Below, piece by piece: positions 50,075 through 61,800 of a stretch of DNA of 64,000 bases. The notes beneath the pieces were generated by a model. That model was given only the letters and a program-made list of their open reading frames with translations. It made no database searches and was not told the origin of the DNA. Position 1 is the stretch's first letter, and each line of letters opens with the position of its first letter. The DNA lies in NCBI RefSeq assembly GCF_031851795.1, contig NZ_CP134696.1:6634001-6698000 (forward strand), read 5' to 3'. This DNA is from Pontibacter sp. G13. Its GTDB lineage: Bacteria > Bacteroidota > Bacteroidia > J057. The position numbers and the translations under genes were made by a program.

Positions 50075-51965
50075 CTTGTTGGGGTTGTTCTGTTTTTTTG
50101 ATAGATGAAATCGGATATGTATAGCCTGCCAGTAGATAGAAAACCGATTCTTTGGGGTCCATTTTCCATTCGGCGGCATTAAACAATTGCTGAAACTTTG
50201 TCCAGTCGTAGGTAACTTTTTCAGATACACCGTATTGGACGGCTTTTTGGAAGACATCTGTTGCCAGTCTTTGGATCGCACGTTGGTTCATGCCATTGTA
50301 GTCGATCTTTTCAAGGACACGGCGCTTGTTGTTTTTTCGGTTCTGTTCGTAGGAGATGCGGCCTATGACCTTTCCCAAGAAGAACAGCCCTTGCTGTGAT
50401 TCGGAAAAAGCCAATCGCTCGAAATACTCCTGAATACTTGGGTCGTATTGCATGGTATTTTTTGAGAGTTGTATAGATGAAGGGATCAGCTCAAGCTTTC
50501 GGACCAGTTCGATAAATCCCAGATATTGAAAGACTGCTCGCTGATATTGGAAAAATGCTTCCCCTTTAAGATGGATATTGACATACCCCCCTGGTCGAGT
50601 ATCTGGATATCGTACACATTGAGCGTATTCACAAAACGCACTGTATAAGGTAGGAAGATGGATTTTTCGGGCTTCCAGTACATTCTTGAATAATTGCAAG
50701 CATGGGGTCTGACGGTCAATTTTTATGGCAGTGTCTTTTTTTCCATTTTTTCTAATGGGAAAATGGAAGTAAAAGGTACCCAGAGAGAATGGCCCTTTCA
50801 TTCCCAATGCATTCAATGCCTGGGTGATCTGCTGATTGGATCGAAGGATCTGATTGATTCTTGAAGCAGGTACGTCCTTGATCTGATTGATAACCTTGGT
50901 AGACTTTCCATCAGATTTTATTCCCACATAATTCATCCTGAAACCTTGTACACTTTCTTCTGACAGCTCAGCTAGATATTCGTCCAATGTTTTCAGGGAA
51001 AATATCCATTCAGAATGCAGCCGGTAATCTTCCACCAATTCAAGGCTCAGCGGAGTAGATGAGAATGAGGGGATTTCGGGGATCGCAATGTGGGGCAACC
51101 CTGCAATGAAGAGCGAAGCATGTTTTTGGAGATAGGTGCCGCCCCGATCAATGAACTTTTCAGTCTCTTTTGAACACTGGAAATGCTCATGATAGCGCTT
51201 TCCCGAAATATTCGGCGCTGTATGGATATGAGTCGTTCCGAATATCTTCTGGATATCTCGATTTCCATAAGAGGGCGCTTGGCATTCAATTGCATATTGG
51301 CCCGTCAAATAGTCCAGTTTGGGTGAACCTCCTTCTTGGGAAATAGGCTTTTCGATGAAGGCGGAAAATTCTTGCTCAATCAGATCGAACAAATCCGGAT
51401 CAGAGAAAAGGGGAATGGGTCGATTGTCTGTGGTGGAATCCTGAATATAAACTGATACCAAATGAATTTTCAGATTCTCTGCACCATCTACTTTTTTAGA
51501 GATTTGGGTGAGGTTGTAGTTCCCTTTTGGAGTCTTAAACCATTCGTTGATTTGGCCAACTTGGCCTTTGATTGTCTCTAGCCGCTCAAAAAGGGTCGTT
51601 TCCTGTAGTTGTGGATACTTCTTTTCAATGAGGGCGATCAGCTCCGGCTCTCCCGATTTGGTACCAATGCCCCAGAGCGTTTTCAGGAGGGTGTCGAATT
51701 TGCTGGCAAGTACTGAAACGTACTTCTTTTTCGACTTGCCTCGCAACAGACCTACCTTGATCAATCCAATCCGTTTCCGATGCGCCAAGCTATTGTCTAG
51801 CCTCACGAACTCAGGCTCGACCATTCCTGTCTCCAGATCAAATACCAAGTTCAGTTGACGGGCTTGATCGGTCAACAACTTTTCCGGAATCTCCTCAAGA
51901 ATATCTTCCCAGGGATCTCGGTCCTCACTCAACTGCCTTCCGATTTCATACAAAGTTTCCATCAT
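50064..51965 (-). CDS. cas8b: Large Cascade subunit Cas8b
   Basis: A 633-residue protein in the position and of the length of the type I-B large subunit (Cas8b; TM1802/Csh1 class). It starts MMETLYEIGRQLSEDRDPWE, as Csh1-type proteins do (x-L-Y-x-I-G-x). No enzymatic motif is seen; this subunit recognises the PAM and helps recruit Cas3. Two cysteine-bearing segments (YAIECQAPSYG, HEHFQCSKET) may mark a structural metal site, as in some Cas8b zinc fingers, but this is uncertain. Family assignment rests on context and the N-terminus. Confidence 0.8.
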   Translation of the reverse strand: MMETLYEIGRQLSEDRDPWEDILEEIPEKLLTDQARQLNLVFDLETGMVEPEFVRLDNSLAHRKRIGLIKVGLLRGKSKKKYVSVLASKFDTLLKTLWGIGTKSGEPELIALIEKKYPQLQETTLFERLETIKGQVGQINEWFKTPKGNYNLTQISKKVDGAENLKIHLVSVYIQDSTTDNRPIPLFSDPDLFDLIEQEFSAFIEKPISQEGGSPKLDYLTGQYAIECQAPSYGNRDIQKIFGTTHIHTAPNISGKRYHEHFQCSKETEKFIDRGGTYLQKHASLFIAGLPHIAIPEIPSFSSTPLSLELVEDYRLHSEWIFSLKTLDEYLAELSEESVQGFRMNYVGIKSDGKSTKVINQIKDVPASRINQILRSNQQITQALNALGMKGPFSLGTFYFHFPIRKNGKKDTAIKIDRQTPCLQLFKNVLEARKIHLPTLYSAFCEYAQCVRYPDTRPGGYVNIHLKGEAFFQYQRAVFQYLGFIELVRKLELIPSSIQLSKNTMQYDPSIQEYFERLAFSESQQGLFFLGKVIGRISYEQNRKNNKRRVLEKIDYNGMNQRAIQRLATDVFQKAVQYGVSEKVTYDWTKFQQLFNAAEWKMDPKESVFYLLAGYTYPISSIKKTEQPQQDEQ

Positions 51966-52014
51966 GGCTTTTGGCTTTGAGGGTCAATTAAAGGAGGGAG
52001 TGTGTCAATGAGTG

Positions 52015-52815
52015 TCATTGATCCAGTTGTGTTAATATTTTTTTTGCCCGGATGATCATGTATTCCTTCAGGGCTGGAGGTTGGATCACCCGGATATCCA
52101 TGCACATCCCCATGACAAACCGGCCAATCCCGGGGAGCCCATAGACCACGGTAGAGAATCTGAATCGATCCGAGTGGTCGATCGGCCAGATGTAGGATTC
52201 TGCAGCCGGATATTCTTCGATGAGGATTTGTTTGGCGAAATGACTGAGTTCAAGCTCCACCGTGAGTGCCTCTGATTCATCTCCGGAAAACCCGAATAAG
52301 TCTAAGGTTTCCATGGGGTCGGGAAATTGGATGGGGGTTTCCAACACCTCAAGGTCATCTATGCGGCTCAATTTGAAATTCCGGATGCCCTGCTTGTGGG
52401 TGTCGTAAGCCAGTAGGTAGGCTTCGTCAGTTGACAGAGAGCGAGGCTCCACGACCCGCAGGCCGGATACTTGATTCTGCGAATTATGATACCCCGAGAT
52501 TGACACCTGCACTTCATGCTCCAGCGCAAATCTGATGTCCTTGAGGATCTCGTGTTGGCGAATCCGATGGAGGTTCTCAGCAAGGGGAATAATATGGTGG
52601 TCTTCCCCTCCATTTTGGGGGATAGAAATATAAGGGTTAGATCGGTAATCCTTGTCAATTGTATATCCAACAGACTCTAATGTTTCGATATATCGATAGA
52701 TAGAACGCCGGGAAGTGGAGAGGATTTTTGCTAGTTGTTCCACACTGTGGCGGGGGATTCGGGAGAGTAACCGTATCAACCTCAGGCATCTATCGAGGGT
52801 GGCTTGGGTGCTCAA
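52015..52815 (-). CDS. HTH-WYL-domain transcriptional regulator heading the cas operon
   Basis: A 266-residue protein with an N-terminal helix-turn-helix (LLSRIPRHSVEQLAKILSTS then RRSIYRYIETLESVGY; ~10-60) and a WYL domain (~110-200; SGLRVVEPRSLSTDEAYLLA, YDTHKQGIRNFKLSRIDDLE). A C-terminal WCX-like extension follows. WYL proteins bind nucleic acids or nucleotides and often control CRISPR and other defence genes. It is the first gene of the minus-strand operon, 49 bases before cas8b, so it may sense infection and control the cas genes. Between it and array 2 are 101 AT-rich bases with no terminator. Confidence 0.85.
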   Translation of the reverse strand: MSTQATLDRCLRLIRLLSRIPRHSVEQLAKILSTSRRSIYRYIETLESVGYTIDKDYRSNPYISIPQNGGEDHHIIPLAENLHRIRQHEILKDIRFALEHEVQVSISGYHNSQNQVSGLRVVEPRSLSTDEAYLLAYDTHKQGIRNFKLSRIDDLEVLETPIQFPDPMETLDLFGFSGDESEALTVELELSHFAKQILIEEYPAAESYIWPIDHSDRFRFSTVVYGLPGIGRFVMGMCMDIRVIQPPALKEYMIIRAKKILTQLDQ

Positions 52816-52916
52816 AATATTGAATATTCGTTATTTGAATTGATCATTTAAACCATCTGGAATTCTGAATATAGGGATATAGAGAAATATAAAAAATGAC
52901 TGATAGTTAGAGAAGC

Positions 52917-55453
52917 GTTTCAATCCACATTGAGGTGGAGGTAGCACGCTAAGTCGATCGAGATACAGGAAGATCCGAATGCCCAATTCGCGTTTCAATC
53001 CACATTGAGGTGGAAGTAGCACGCTAAGCCTGTGACCAAAACCCTGCATATCGAGCGATTCAGGTTTCAATCCACATTGAGGTGGAGGTAGCACGCTAAG
53101 CTAGAACTTTCCTTAACTGCGCTTTCTCTACCCCATGTTTCAATCCACATTGAGGTGGAGGTAGCACGCTAAGTGGAGTATGTTTTGAAAAAGAGATAAT
53201 TTGGAAGAAAGTTTCAATCCACATTGAGGTGGAGGTAGCACGCTAAGCTTCGCAGGCGGCGAACCGAAATCAGAATACCGTGAGTTTCAATCCACATTGA
53301 GGTGGAGGTAGCACGCTAAGAAAGTACATCTCGACGACCTACGGATATGGGGTATAGTTTCAATCCACATTGAGGTGGAGGTAGCACGCTAAGACGAACA
53401 TCATCACTCCATCCCAGCTAACTCACGAGTTTCAATCCACATTGAGGTGGAGGTAGCACGCTAAGAGCTTTCGCGGGCAAATCTGAGCTTTCAGAACGTC
53501 CGTTTCAATCCACATTGAGGTGGAGGTAGCTCGCTAAGATAGACCCAGACATGTGAACCGTCAAATCAATACACTAGTTTCAATCCACATTGAGGTGGAG
53601 GTAGCTCGCTAAGATAGGTTACGTGATTGCTCATCCTCCAAATGATTGATTTTCAATCCACATTGAGGTGGAGGTAGCACGCTAAGCTATTTCTATCATT
53701 TGGTGTTAACACTCAAGCATGAGTTTCAATCCACATTGAGGTGGAGGTAGCACGCTAAGCGTACCTTTCGAAAAAGAGATCATTTGGAAGAGCGACCGTT
53801 TCAATCCACATTGAGGTGGAGGTAGCTCGCTAAGAAGCCGGAATCGAATGATACATGATCACACAAAGAGTAGTTTCAATCCACATTGAGGTGGAGGTAG
53901 GTCGCTAAGAAAGCATGTATACACTCACTTCCTTACTGGATTGCAGTTTCAATCCACATTGAGGTGGAGGTAGCACGCTAAGCCGAGATAATCCGGTCTT
54001 GGTCAACAGAGATGTTCCGTTTCAATCCACATTGAGGTGGAGGTAGCACGCTAAGCGAAACTAAGAATCGAAAAGTAAGGCGTAGGGATCAGTTTCAATC
54101 CACATTGAGGTGGAGGTAGCTCGCTAAGATAGACCCAGACATGTGAACCGTCAAATCAATACACTAGTTTCAATCCACATTGAGGTGGAGGTAGCACGCT
54201 AAGACTAGCTTTTTTAACTGGCGTAATGTACGCTTTTGGGTTTCAATCCACATTGAGGTGGAGGTAGCACGCTAAGCGAAAGAGCCCGTCGGAGGTACCC
54301 AGCCTCTGACCAAGTTTCAATCCACATTGAGGTGGAGGTAGCACGCTAAGCGATCAGGAGGACTTGTCGCAAATAGCAAGGGAGCTGTTTCAATCCACAT
54401 TGAGGTGGAGGTAGCACGCTAAGTGAGATCCGCTTACAATCTGTCAAATTTTCATGAGGAGTTTCAATCCACATTGAGGTGGAGGTAGCACGCTAAGCCA
54501 GATTCACGCCAAAAATCTCCTTAAGGAAGTCTTGTTTCAATCCACATTGAGGTGGAGGTAGCACGCTAAGTTTGTATGATCGAGACAAGACCGGCATCGC
54601 CCAAGCGTTTCAATCCACATTGAGGTGGAGGTAGCACGCTAAGAGTTGGAAGAATTTACAGCCGATGACTATGACGCTAGTTTCAATCCACATTGAGGTG
54701 GAGGTAGCACGCTAAGCGCGGATCTGCTTTTTGAGGAGAATGCCGCGGCGCTGTTTCAATCCACATTGAGGTGGAGGTAGCACGCTAAGTGTATCAATAC
54801 GCTCAAGGAAGGCGGATATATCCACCGTTTCAATCCACATTGAGGTGGAGGTAGCACGCTAAGAAAGCCGCAAGCCCATTTCGGCATATTTTGCGGCCAG
54901 TTTCAATCCACATTGAGGTGGAGGTAGCACGCTAAGCCAATCGTCATACCCATCACCGTATCACGGTTGAGAAGTTTCAATCCACATTGAGGTGGAGGTA
55001 GCACGCTAAGCCTTGAGGTCAAGCAGGAAAACAGCTTCCTACTTGTGTTTCAATCCACATTGAGGTGGAGGTAGGTCGCTAAGGCAAAGGTGATATTATC
55101 GTATTGCTTGACTATGAGGGTTTCAATCCACATTGAGGTGGAGGTAGGTCGCTAAGTTTTTTGTTAGTTGCTCAGCCACCTATTCCTACCCAGTTTCAAT
55201 CCACATTGAGGTGGAGGTAGGTCGCTAAGAATGGTGCCAATTCGAGCGAAGGGGCACCTAGTAAAGCGTTTCAATCCACATTGAGGTGGAGGTAGGTCGC
55301 TAAGGCGCCACTAGTTTCAAATTTCTTTCGCTCATAATCTAGGTTTCAATCCACATTGAGGTGGAGGTAGGTCGCTAAGATTGCAGCGGCAGGGGTTGGT
55401 GCGCTCGGAGTTGGGCGTTTCAATCCACATTGAGGTGGAGGTAGGTCGCTAAG
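52917..55453 (-). CRISPR. CRISPR array 2, 35 repeats and 34 spacers, type I-B
   Basis: The 37-nt repeat matches array 1 with units of 72-75 bases. Most units end GCACGCTAAG on the plus strand; repeats at 53502, 53577, 53798 and 54092 have GCTCGCTAAG. The one at 53873 and the six at the leader end (55047, 55120, 55193, 55268, 55343, 55417) have GGTCGCTAAG. The repeat at 53650 begins with T instead of G, and that at 52992 has one internal G-to-A change. Spacers 53539-53576 and 54129-54166 are identical. Transcription is on the minus strand from a leader at 55454 onward, toward wyl-cas. Confidence 0.97.
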
Positions 55454-55545
55454 CCGTCAGTCCCGAAAATCGACTGTGAACCAGTTGGTTACGATTGTGT
55501 GCAGCTTCTGTAAATGGTTCAATCATCACATGTCAAAGATAAGAT
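55454..55545 (-). promoter_or_regulatory. Leader and promoter of CRISPR array 2
   Basis: The motif TAAATGG-TTC-AATCATCACA-TGTCAAAGAT (55511-55540) matches the motif beyond array 1. On the minus strand it contains TATCTTTG (complement of 55534-55541), a perfect TAnnTTTG -7 box about 80 bases before the first repeat. The rest of the gap to 55768 holds no credible gene. Confidence 0.6.
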
Positions 55546-55750
55546 TGAGGGTGGATTTCGGAAGTTTGCGCATAGGCAAGTACTTGATCGTGAGGTGGAT
55601 ATAAGCCCGTTTTGTAGGCTTGTCCCAAAATTGCCTCCCGGAGAAATCCCTCATTCGAGACCAATATACCAAATCATTTAAAACGATGGTACTTTTCGCC
55701 TCTCGGAATTGATTATTCAATCACAGGATCGGTCTCCCGCCTTTCTATTC

Positions 55751-55802
55751 ATTTGCCCCCAAAAAAACAACTCCGCCCCGTCGAAAGGACGGGAGCGGAG
55801 TT
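55751..55802 (-). terminator. Intrinsic terminator after the PKD-repeat protein gene
   Basis: AACTCCGC (55769-55776) with following CCCGTC pairs with GACGGG-A-GCGGAGTT (55787-55802), one bulged A. On the minus strand the stem is followed by GTTTTTTT (complement of 55761-55768). Confidence 0.85.
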
Positions 55803-55822
55803 TCAATCCAGGGTATTGTAAA

Positions 55823-58800
55823 TTATCGTAGGAGCGTGATGCTGCCACTCAGCAGGAAGGGTTTGCCGTCATTGGCCGTCGCGACTACTTTGTAGACATA
55901 GACGCCTTCTGGTGCTGGCATGCCCTTGTAGCGGCCATCCCAGCTGTCAAACAGGCTGTTGGATTGGAAAATGAGTTCTCCCCAGCGATCGAAGATTTGG
56001 ACCTCAAAGGTGTTGATGTAGATGCCCCTGAAGGTGAAGTACTCATTGGTCCCGTCGCCATTGGGAGTAAACGCGTTCGGTGCCTCCAGCCTTGGCGTAA
56101 TCGGCACGCAGACCTCATTGGAGAAGCTCGTGGCTCTTCGCCCTCCCCGCTCATGCGCAACAATCCGATAACAATATTCGGACTGGTCGATGAAGGTCGT
56201 ATCCGTGTATCCGAGCTGTTGATTGTTCACCACTCCCACTTGGATGTAATCTCCTGCGGCCTGATGGTACAGCTGAATTTCATAGAAATCGACATCCCCT
56301 GCCCATTCGAAGTAAGGCGTCCAATTGAGGTAATTCACGAAATTCTCCGTTCTCGCTTCCAGCAGGATGGTCGTCCCGATGTTGCTGTAGGGGGAGGTGA
56401 ATCCGCAACTGTCCTTGGCCACCAATCGATAGGTGTAGGGGCTTTCCTGAACGTTCACTTCGGTATCGAGGTATTGGACATCTGTTGGCGGCAATTGTGC
56501 CACGGTCAGCCAGTTGCTACCATTGTCGGCACTTTTCTCCAAGAAAATGTCGGTGATGTCCCGCATGATGAATGGCTCCCATTCGATCAGGATATCCTCG
56601 TTGTTTTCCACAGTCGCACGGATCAGATCGGTCGCCTGACTAGGCTCGGATTTCTGGTTGATGGCATGAGTGGTGTCGGACCAGGATTCATGCAGCGGTT
56701 CCATGCCTACAGCCTCGACTCGGTAGGTGTAGGAGTTGAAGCAATTGGTCGCGGAATCTACATAGGCATTGACGAATCCGGGCACGATATCGAGGAATTG
56801 GGCCGCAGCGGTATTGTAGCTTGGCGCTCTGAAAATCTCGTAGTGGTCGACTTCATTCCAGCCTTGGTAATGATTCCAGTTCAGGACGATCCGGTCTGGA
56901 ATCGGATTGGCTTCCACCTCGATGGTACAATGCGTCCTTGCTGCGTTCAGGCTTCCTTCTGTTCCGCAATAGTTGCGGTGGGTGACTTTGTAGCAATAGC
57001 TGTTGAGGCGGGTATTGAGCACCCCAGCTCCAGCATCAACAAACAAGGTGTCAAAAGCGGAAGGCGTCTCGTGAATGAGGATCCAAGTTCCGGGGTTGTT
57101 GACGTCCTCTCGGTAGAGGAGATAGACGCCGAAATCATCTTCCAGAACAGGTTCCCAGGCGATTCTCACATCCTCGTCATTCAGGACCGTGACATAATGG
57201 ATGGTGACCGGATCAGGAATTCTCACCCCATAGACAGCCACTTCCGCCGGTTTGTCAATGGTCGTTTCGCAGCCCAATGAGTCCCGGAGCACCAGCGAAA
57301 TGTCGTAGGTACCCGTGTCCAAATAGGTGTGGATGTAGGGGTTTCCGTAGGCGGTATTGCCGTCACCGGTATTCCAGTAGAATGATTCGATGCCTCGTGG
57401 GCTATTACTGGTCGCGGTGAATGTGGCCTGAATGGGCGGACAGTCAGGGGTGTATTGCACCACAAAATCTCCCTCTGGACGACTGAGGTGAATGAAATCT
57501 TCCTTGATCAGGGAGTCTACACATCCGTTGATGTCGGTGACTACCAGCTGGATGCTGTAATCGCCATCCTCGGCATAGGTGTGAATGGGATTCTGCACAT
57601 TGTCTCCATTTCCATCGCCAAAACTCCATTCGTAGGAAATGCCCAGTCCCGGCGTGCTATCACTGAAAATGATGATGGCTGGCGCACAACCCACCGTGTC
57701 TGATGCCCCAAAATCCACATTGGGGGTGGGGTTCACGGTGATGGTTTGGGTGGCGGTATCAGGACATCCGTTTCCATCCACAATCGCCAACGAAAGCTCG
57801 TAGGTCCGTACTGAATCCAGCAAGAAGGTCGCAAGCGGCCCGGAGGCGGTCACCTGTCCGTCGAGCAGCCAGACCCATTGGGTGATGGCATTGACGGGAG
57901 TAGCGTCCTGTGCATCCAACACGTAAGGCACACAGCCCTCCAAACTCGGGACTGTGAATGCCGCTTCTGGGGTCTGGTAGATTTCCACGGCTTGCGGGAC
58001 TGTGACGGTATGGGTACAGCCCAGCAGGTTGGTGACGGTCAAGGATACGTCATACAAACCTGACTGCGAATAGGTGTAGGATGGTACAGGAAGGGTAGAG
58101 CTATCTCCTGTGCCAAATTCCCACAACCATCCGACCAGGGTGGTATCCGCGATGGATTGGTCGGTAAAGCTGACGGTGGTTCCGGGACAGCCCGGGCTAT
58201 TGATCGTGGCAAATTGGGCGGTAGGCTCTGTCACCTCGATGAGATTCGGCGCGATCAGCGTATCCACACAGCCATTCACATCGAAGGCCACCAAAGTCAC
58301 GGTGTAGAATCCAGCAGCCTGATAAGCATGCGTAGGGTTCTGTAGATTGGAAATGTTCCCGTCTCCAAAGTCCCACAGCCAAGTGTCCATGGCAAATAAT
58401 CCCCCACTCAAATCGGTGAAGTCCACTTGCTCGCCCACGCAGAGCAGGGTCTTGCTAGCGATGAAATTGGTGGAAGGGGGGCCGTAGACCTCGACTTGTT
58501 TCACGATGGTATCGGTACAACCTCGTGCATCGGTCGCCACCAATTCAATATCGTACATCCCCGGGTTCAAGTAGGTGGAGACCGGATTGGGGTTGCTGGC
58601 TTGGTTGAAATTGCCCAGATCCCAATTCCAGCCCGAAATGGCGACTCCTACTCCCGTGGAAATATCTCCAAAGGAAACCGTCAAAGGCGCACATCCTGCA
58701 GTATCAGATCTCGCAAAATTTGCCGTCGGTGGGTCCCAAACCTGCACAGCCTGAATCAGGGTGTCGCTCGCCGAGCATCCCAAACTATCTGTCGCAGTCA

Positions 58801-61800
58801 AGATGACGGTATAGGTGCCCGGACTGGTGTATGCATGGGTTGGATGCTGTTCGGCGGAAAGTCCTCCATCCCCAAATTCCCAGAACCAGCTGGAGAAGGT
58901 CGTGTCAGAAACCGATTGATCGGTAAAGCTCACCAAAGCGCCTTCACAAGCGGTCGTGTCGCTCAAGGTGAATGACACCTGGGGATCATCGAAGAGAATG
59001 AAGGAAGGTTTGGTCAAGGAGTCTTTGCATCCATTGGCATCGGTGACCACCAATGTGATGTCGTAGTAGCCATTCACCCCATAGAAATGCGTGGGATTGG
59101 CTGCCGATGAAACGCCCCCATCTCCAAAGGACCAGGACCAGGTAGATACGCCCACAGGTCCACTCGTGGTGGAGGTGAAGTTGATTGCCTTGGGGGCACA
59201 GCCTTGTGTTTCGCTAGCTTGGAAATCTGTCACCGGAAGGTCATAGACCTCAATGGATTTGATCTCTGAATCGCTACAGCCGTTCTGGTCCGTGACCGTC
59301 AGGGTGATATCGTAGATTCCAGCTGTGGAATAATTCTGCATGGCGGTCTGCCCCGCAAAATTATTTCCATTGCCGAAGTCCCAGAAGAAATTGACAAGGG
59401 GGGCATCTCCCGCCTGAGAAGTATCCGACAAGGTCAAGTCAAAGGGCAGACAACCCGCGATATCCGACAAGAGGAAATCGGCTGTCGGTAGCTGGTAAAT
59501 CGAAACTGCTCCGGGCTTGGTCACCGTCTGGGTACATCCATTGGCATCGCTGATGGTGAGCGTGACATCGTAGGAGCCTGAGGTTGCGTAGCTGTGTGTG
59601 GGGTTTGGGGTGTTGTCCGAATTGCCATCTCCAAAATCCCATAGCCAGTCCACAATCGTGGTGTCGGAGGTGGAGGCATCTGCGAAATTCAGGATCACCC
59701 CCGGACAGGCTTTGATGCTATCCGGAACGAAATCCGCTTGGGGACCGCTGATGACCACCAGATCTTGTTCTGTCAGGGAATCGGTACATCCATTGACGTC
59801 GGTGACCCATAGTGTCACGTCGTAGCTTCCGTTGGCCCCAAAGGAATGGGAGGGGAATTGCAAATTGGAGGTGGTCCCATCTCCGAAATCCCATTGGAAG
59901 GAAGAGATCAGCGAAGGTGGGGGATTCTCTCCGATAAATTGGAACGCACTACTGGCACATCCTACCGAGTCGGAGACGGAGATCGCTGCCGTAGGGGGAT
60001 CGTACACCACCACTGGTTTGATGAGGGTGTCGGAACACCCATTGACGTCGGAGACAATATGGGTGACCGTGTAGCTTCCCGGGACTGCATACAAGGAGGA
60101 GGCATTGGGGGAGTTGCTGACGATGCCATTTCCGAAATCAATGGAATAGGTGAAGATGGGGCTGCCGCCCGCCGTGGAATTGGAAAATGCATCCAGTGTC
60201 GCAGGTGCGCACAAGAAGGAATCCGAAAGGGTCAAGTCCGCCACTGGAGGGGTATTGATCTGGACATGTGCGGTATCAACCAGCGTGTCTTGACATCCCA
60301 GTGCATCGGTCACGACCAGTGTGATGTCGAATGTGCCCGTTTGATAGTAGACATGCGTGGCAAACGATCCCGTACCTGTCGTTCCATCTCCGAAATCCCA
60401 GAAATAATCCACCAAGGTTGTATCTCCATTACTGGGATTGGCATTGAACGCGGAGGCAAGAGGTGGACATCCCGGTGCAACATTGGAGACAAACGCTGCC
60501 GTAGGTGGAGAGAGGACCACCAAATCGGGTTTCAAATTCGTCCCTACACATCCATTCACATCCGTCACAGTCAGCCCGACATCAAACTGGCCGTTGACTT
60601 GATACTGGTGGAGGGGATTCTGTGCGTTGGAGGTGTTTCCATCTCCGAAGTCCCAGAACCACGTGGCAATCGCGTTAGAACTCGTAGTCAGGTCGGTAAA
60701 CTGGACATCCTTTGGGGCACACCCGACTTGGGAAGAGACGATGAAGTCTACTACCGGTGATGCCGCAACCGTCACGATCTGGGAAATGCTGTCCACGCAG
60801 CCATTGAAATCCGTGATTACCAATTGGATGGTATAGAGTCCCGGCGTGGTGAAGACATGATTGGGAGAACCTCCTGTAGCAGTATTTCCATCCCCGAAAT
60901 CCCACTGCCAGTCCACAATGGGTACAACCCCTTGCGAACTATCCGAAAAGGATACAGGAAGGGGGGAACACCCACTATTGGTGGACATGACAAAACTGGC
61001 CGTCGGGGGCGTATTGACCGAAATGTTCAGCGGGGTGTTCAGGGAATCCACACAGCCGTTGGCATTGATGACGGTCAAGTTGACGGGATAGGTGCCCGGA
61101 CCTGCATACACATGTTGGGGGTTGGGATTGCTGGAACCGGTCCCGTCTCCAAAATCCCAAATGTATTGGGTAATGGGGACAGCGGAAAAAGATTGATCCG
61201 TGAACGAGACGGTCTGGCCTGTACAGGTTTGGGTGACATCTATGGTCAATCCCGGAATCGGTCCTGCCTGAACTACGATCGAGTCACTTGCCTGAATTGC
61301 CAGCACACATCCAGCAGTATCTTCCACCACCAGGGTGGGGAACGCAATCGTGTCTTGGGTATAGATATGGGAAGTAGTCTGGCCAAATCCCAAAGCTCCA
61401 TCGCCAAAGTCCCATGTCCAATTAACGGCTCCGACTGTGGTCGCCGTGAAATCTACCTCAAGCGGAGAACAACCCGCCAATGGGGTAAATGTGAATGATC
61501 CCTCTGGTCCGGAGAGGTCGATCAGATCATCCATCACGAGGGTGTCGCGACATCCTTGAGCGGTCTGGACAATCAGCGTAACCGTGTAATCCCCGGGCAG
61601 TCCGTAGATCTTGTTGGGGTTGGGGAGGGTAGAGGTGCTTCCGTCTCCGAAGTCCCAAAACCATTGGGTGGCATTGGCGCTGGACTGATCTGTGAAACTC
61701 ACATTCAACGGCGGGCAATTCTGCTGGGTCGGTGCGGCAAAGAAATTCGCCGTCGGAGGTCCCACGGATACCAAGTCATTGACCGAAGTGGTGGATACAC

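Noticed and set aside
55526-55720. 64-codon minus-strand frame between array 2 and the PKD gene
   Set aside because: It overlaps the CRISPR leader, has no start signal and no motif.
55964-57280. 438-codon plus-strand frame opposite the PKD protein C-terminus
   Set aside because: It is the complement of a well-supported domain-bearing gene and has no recognisable motif.
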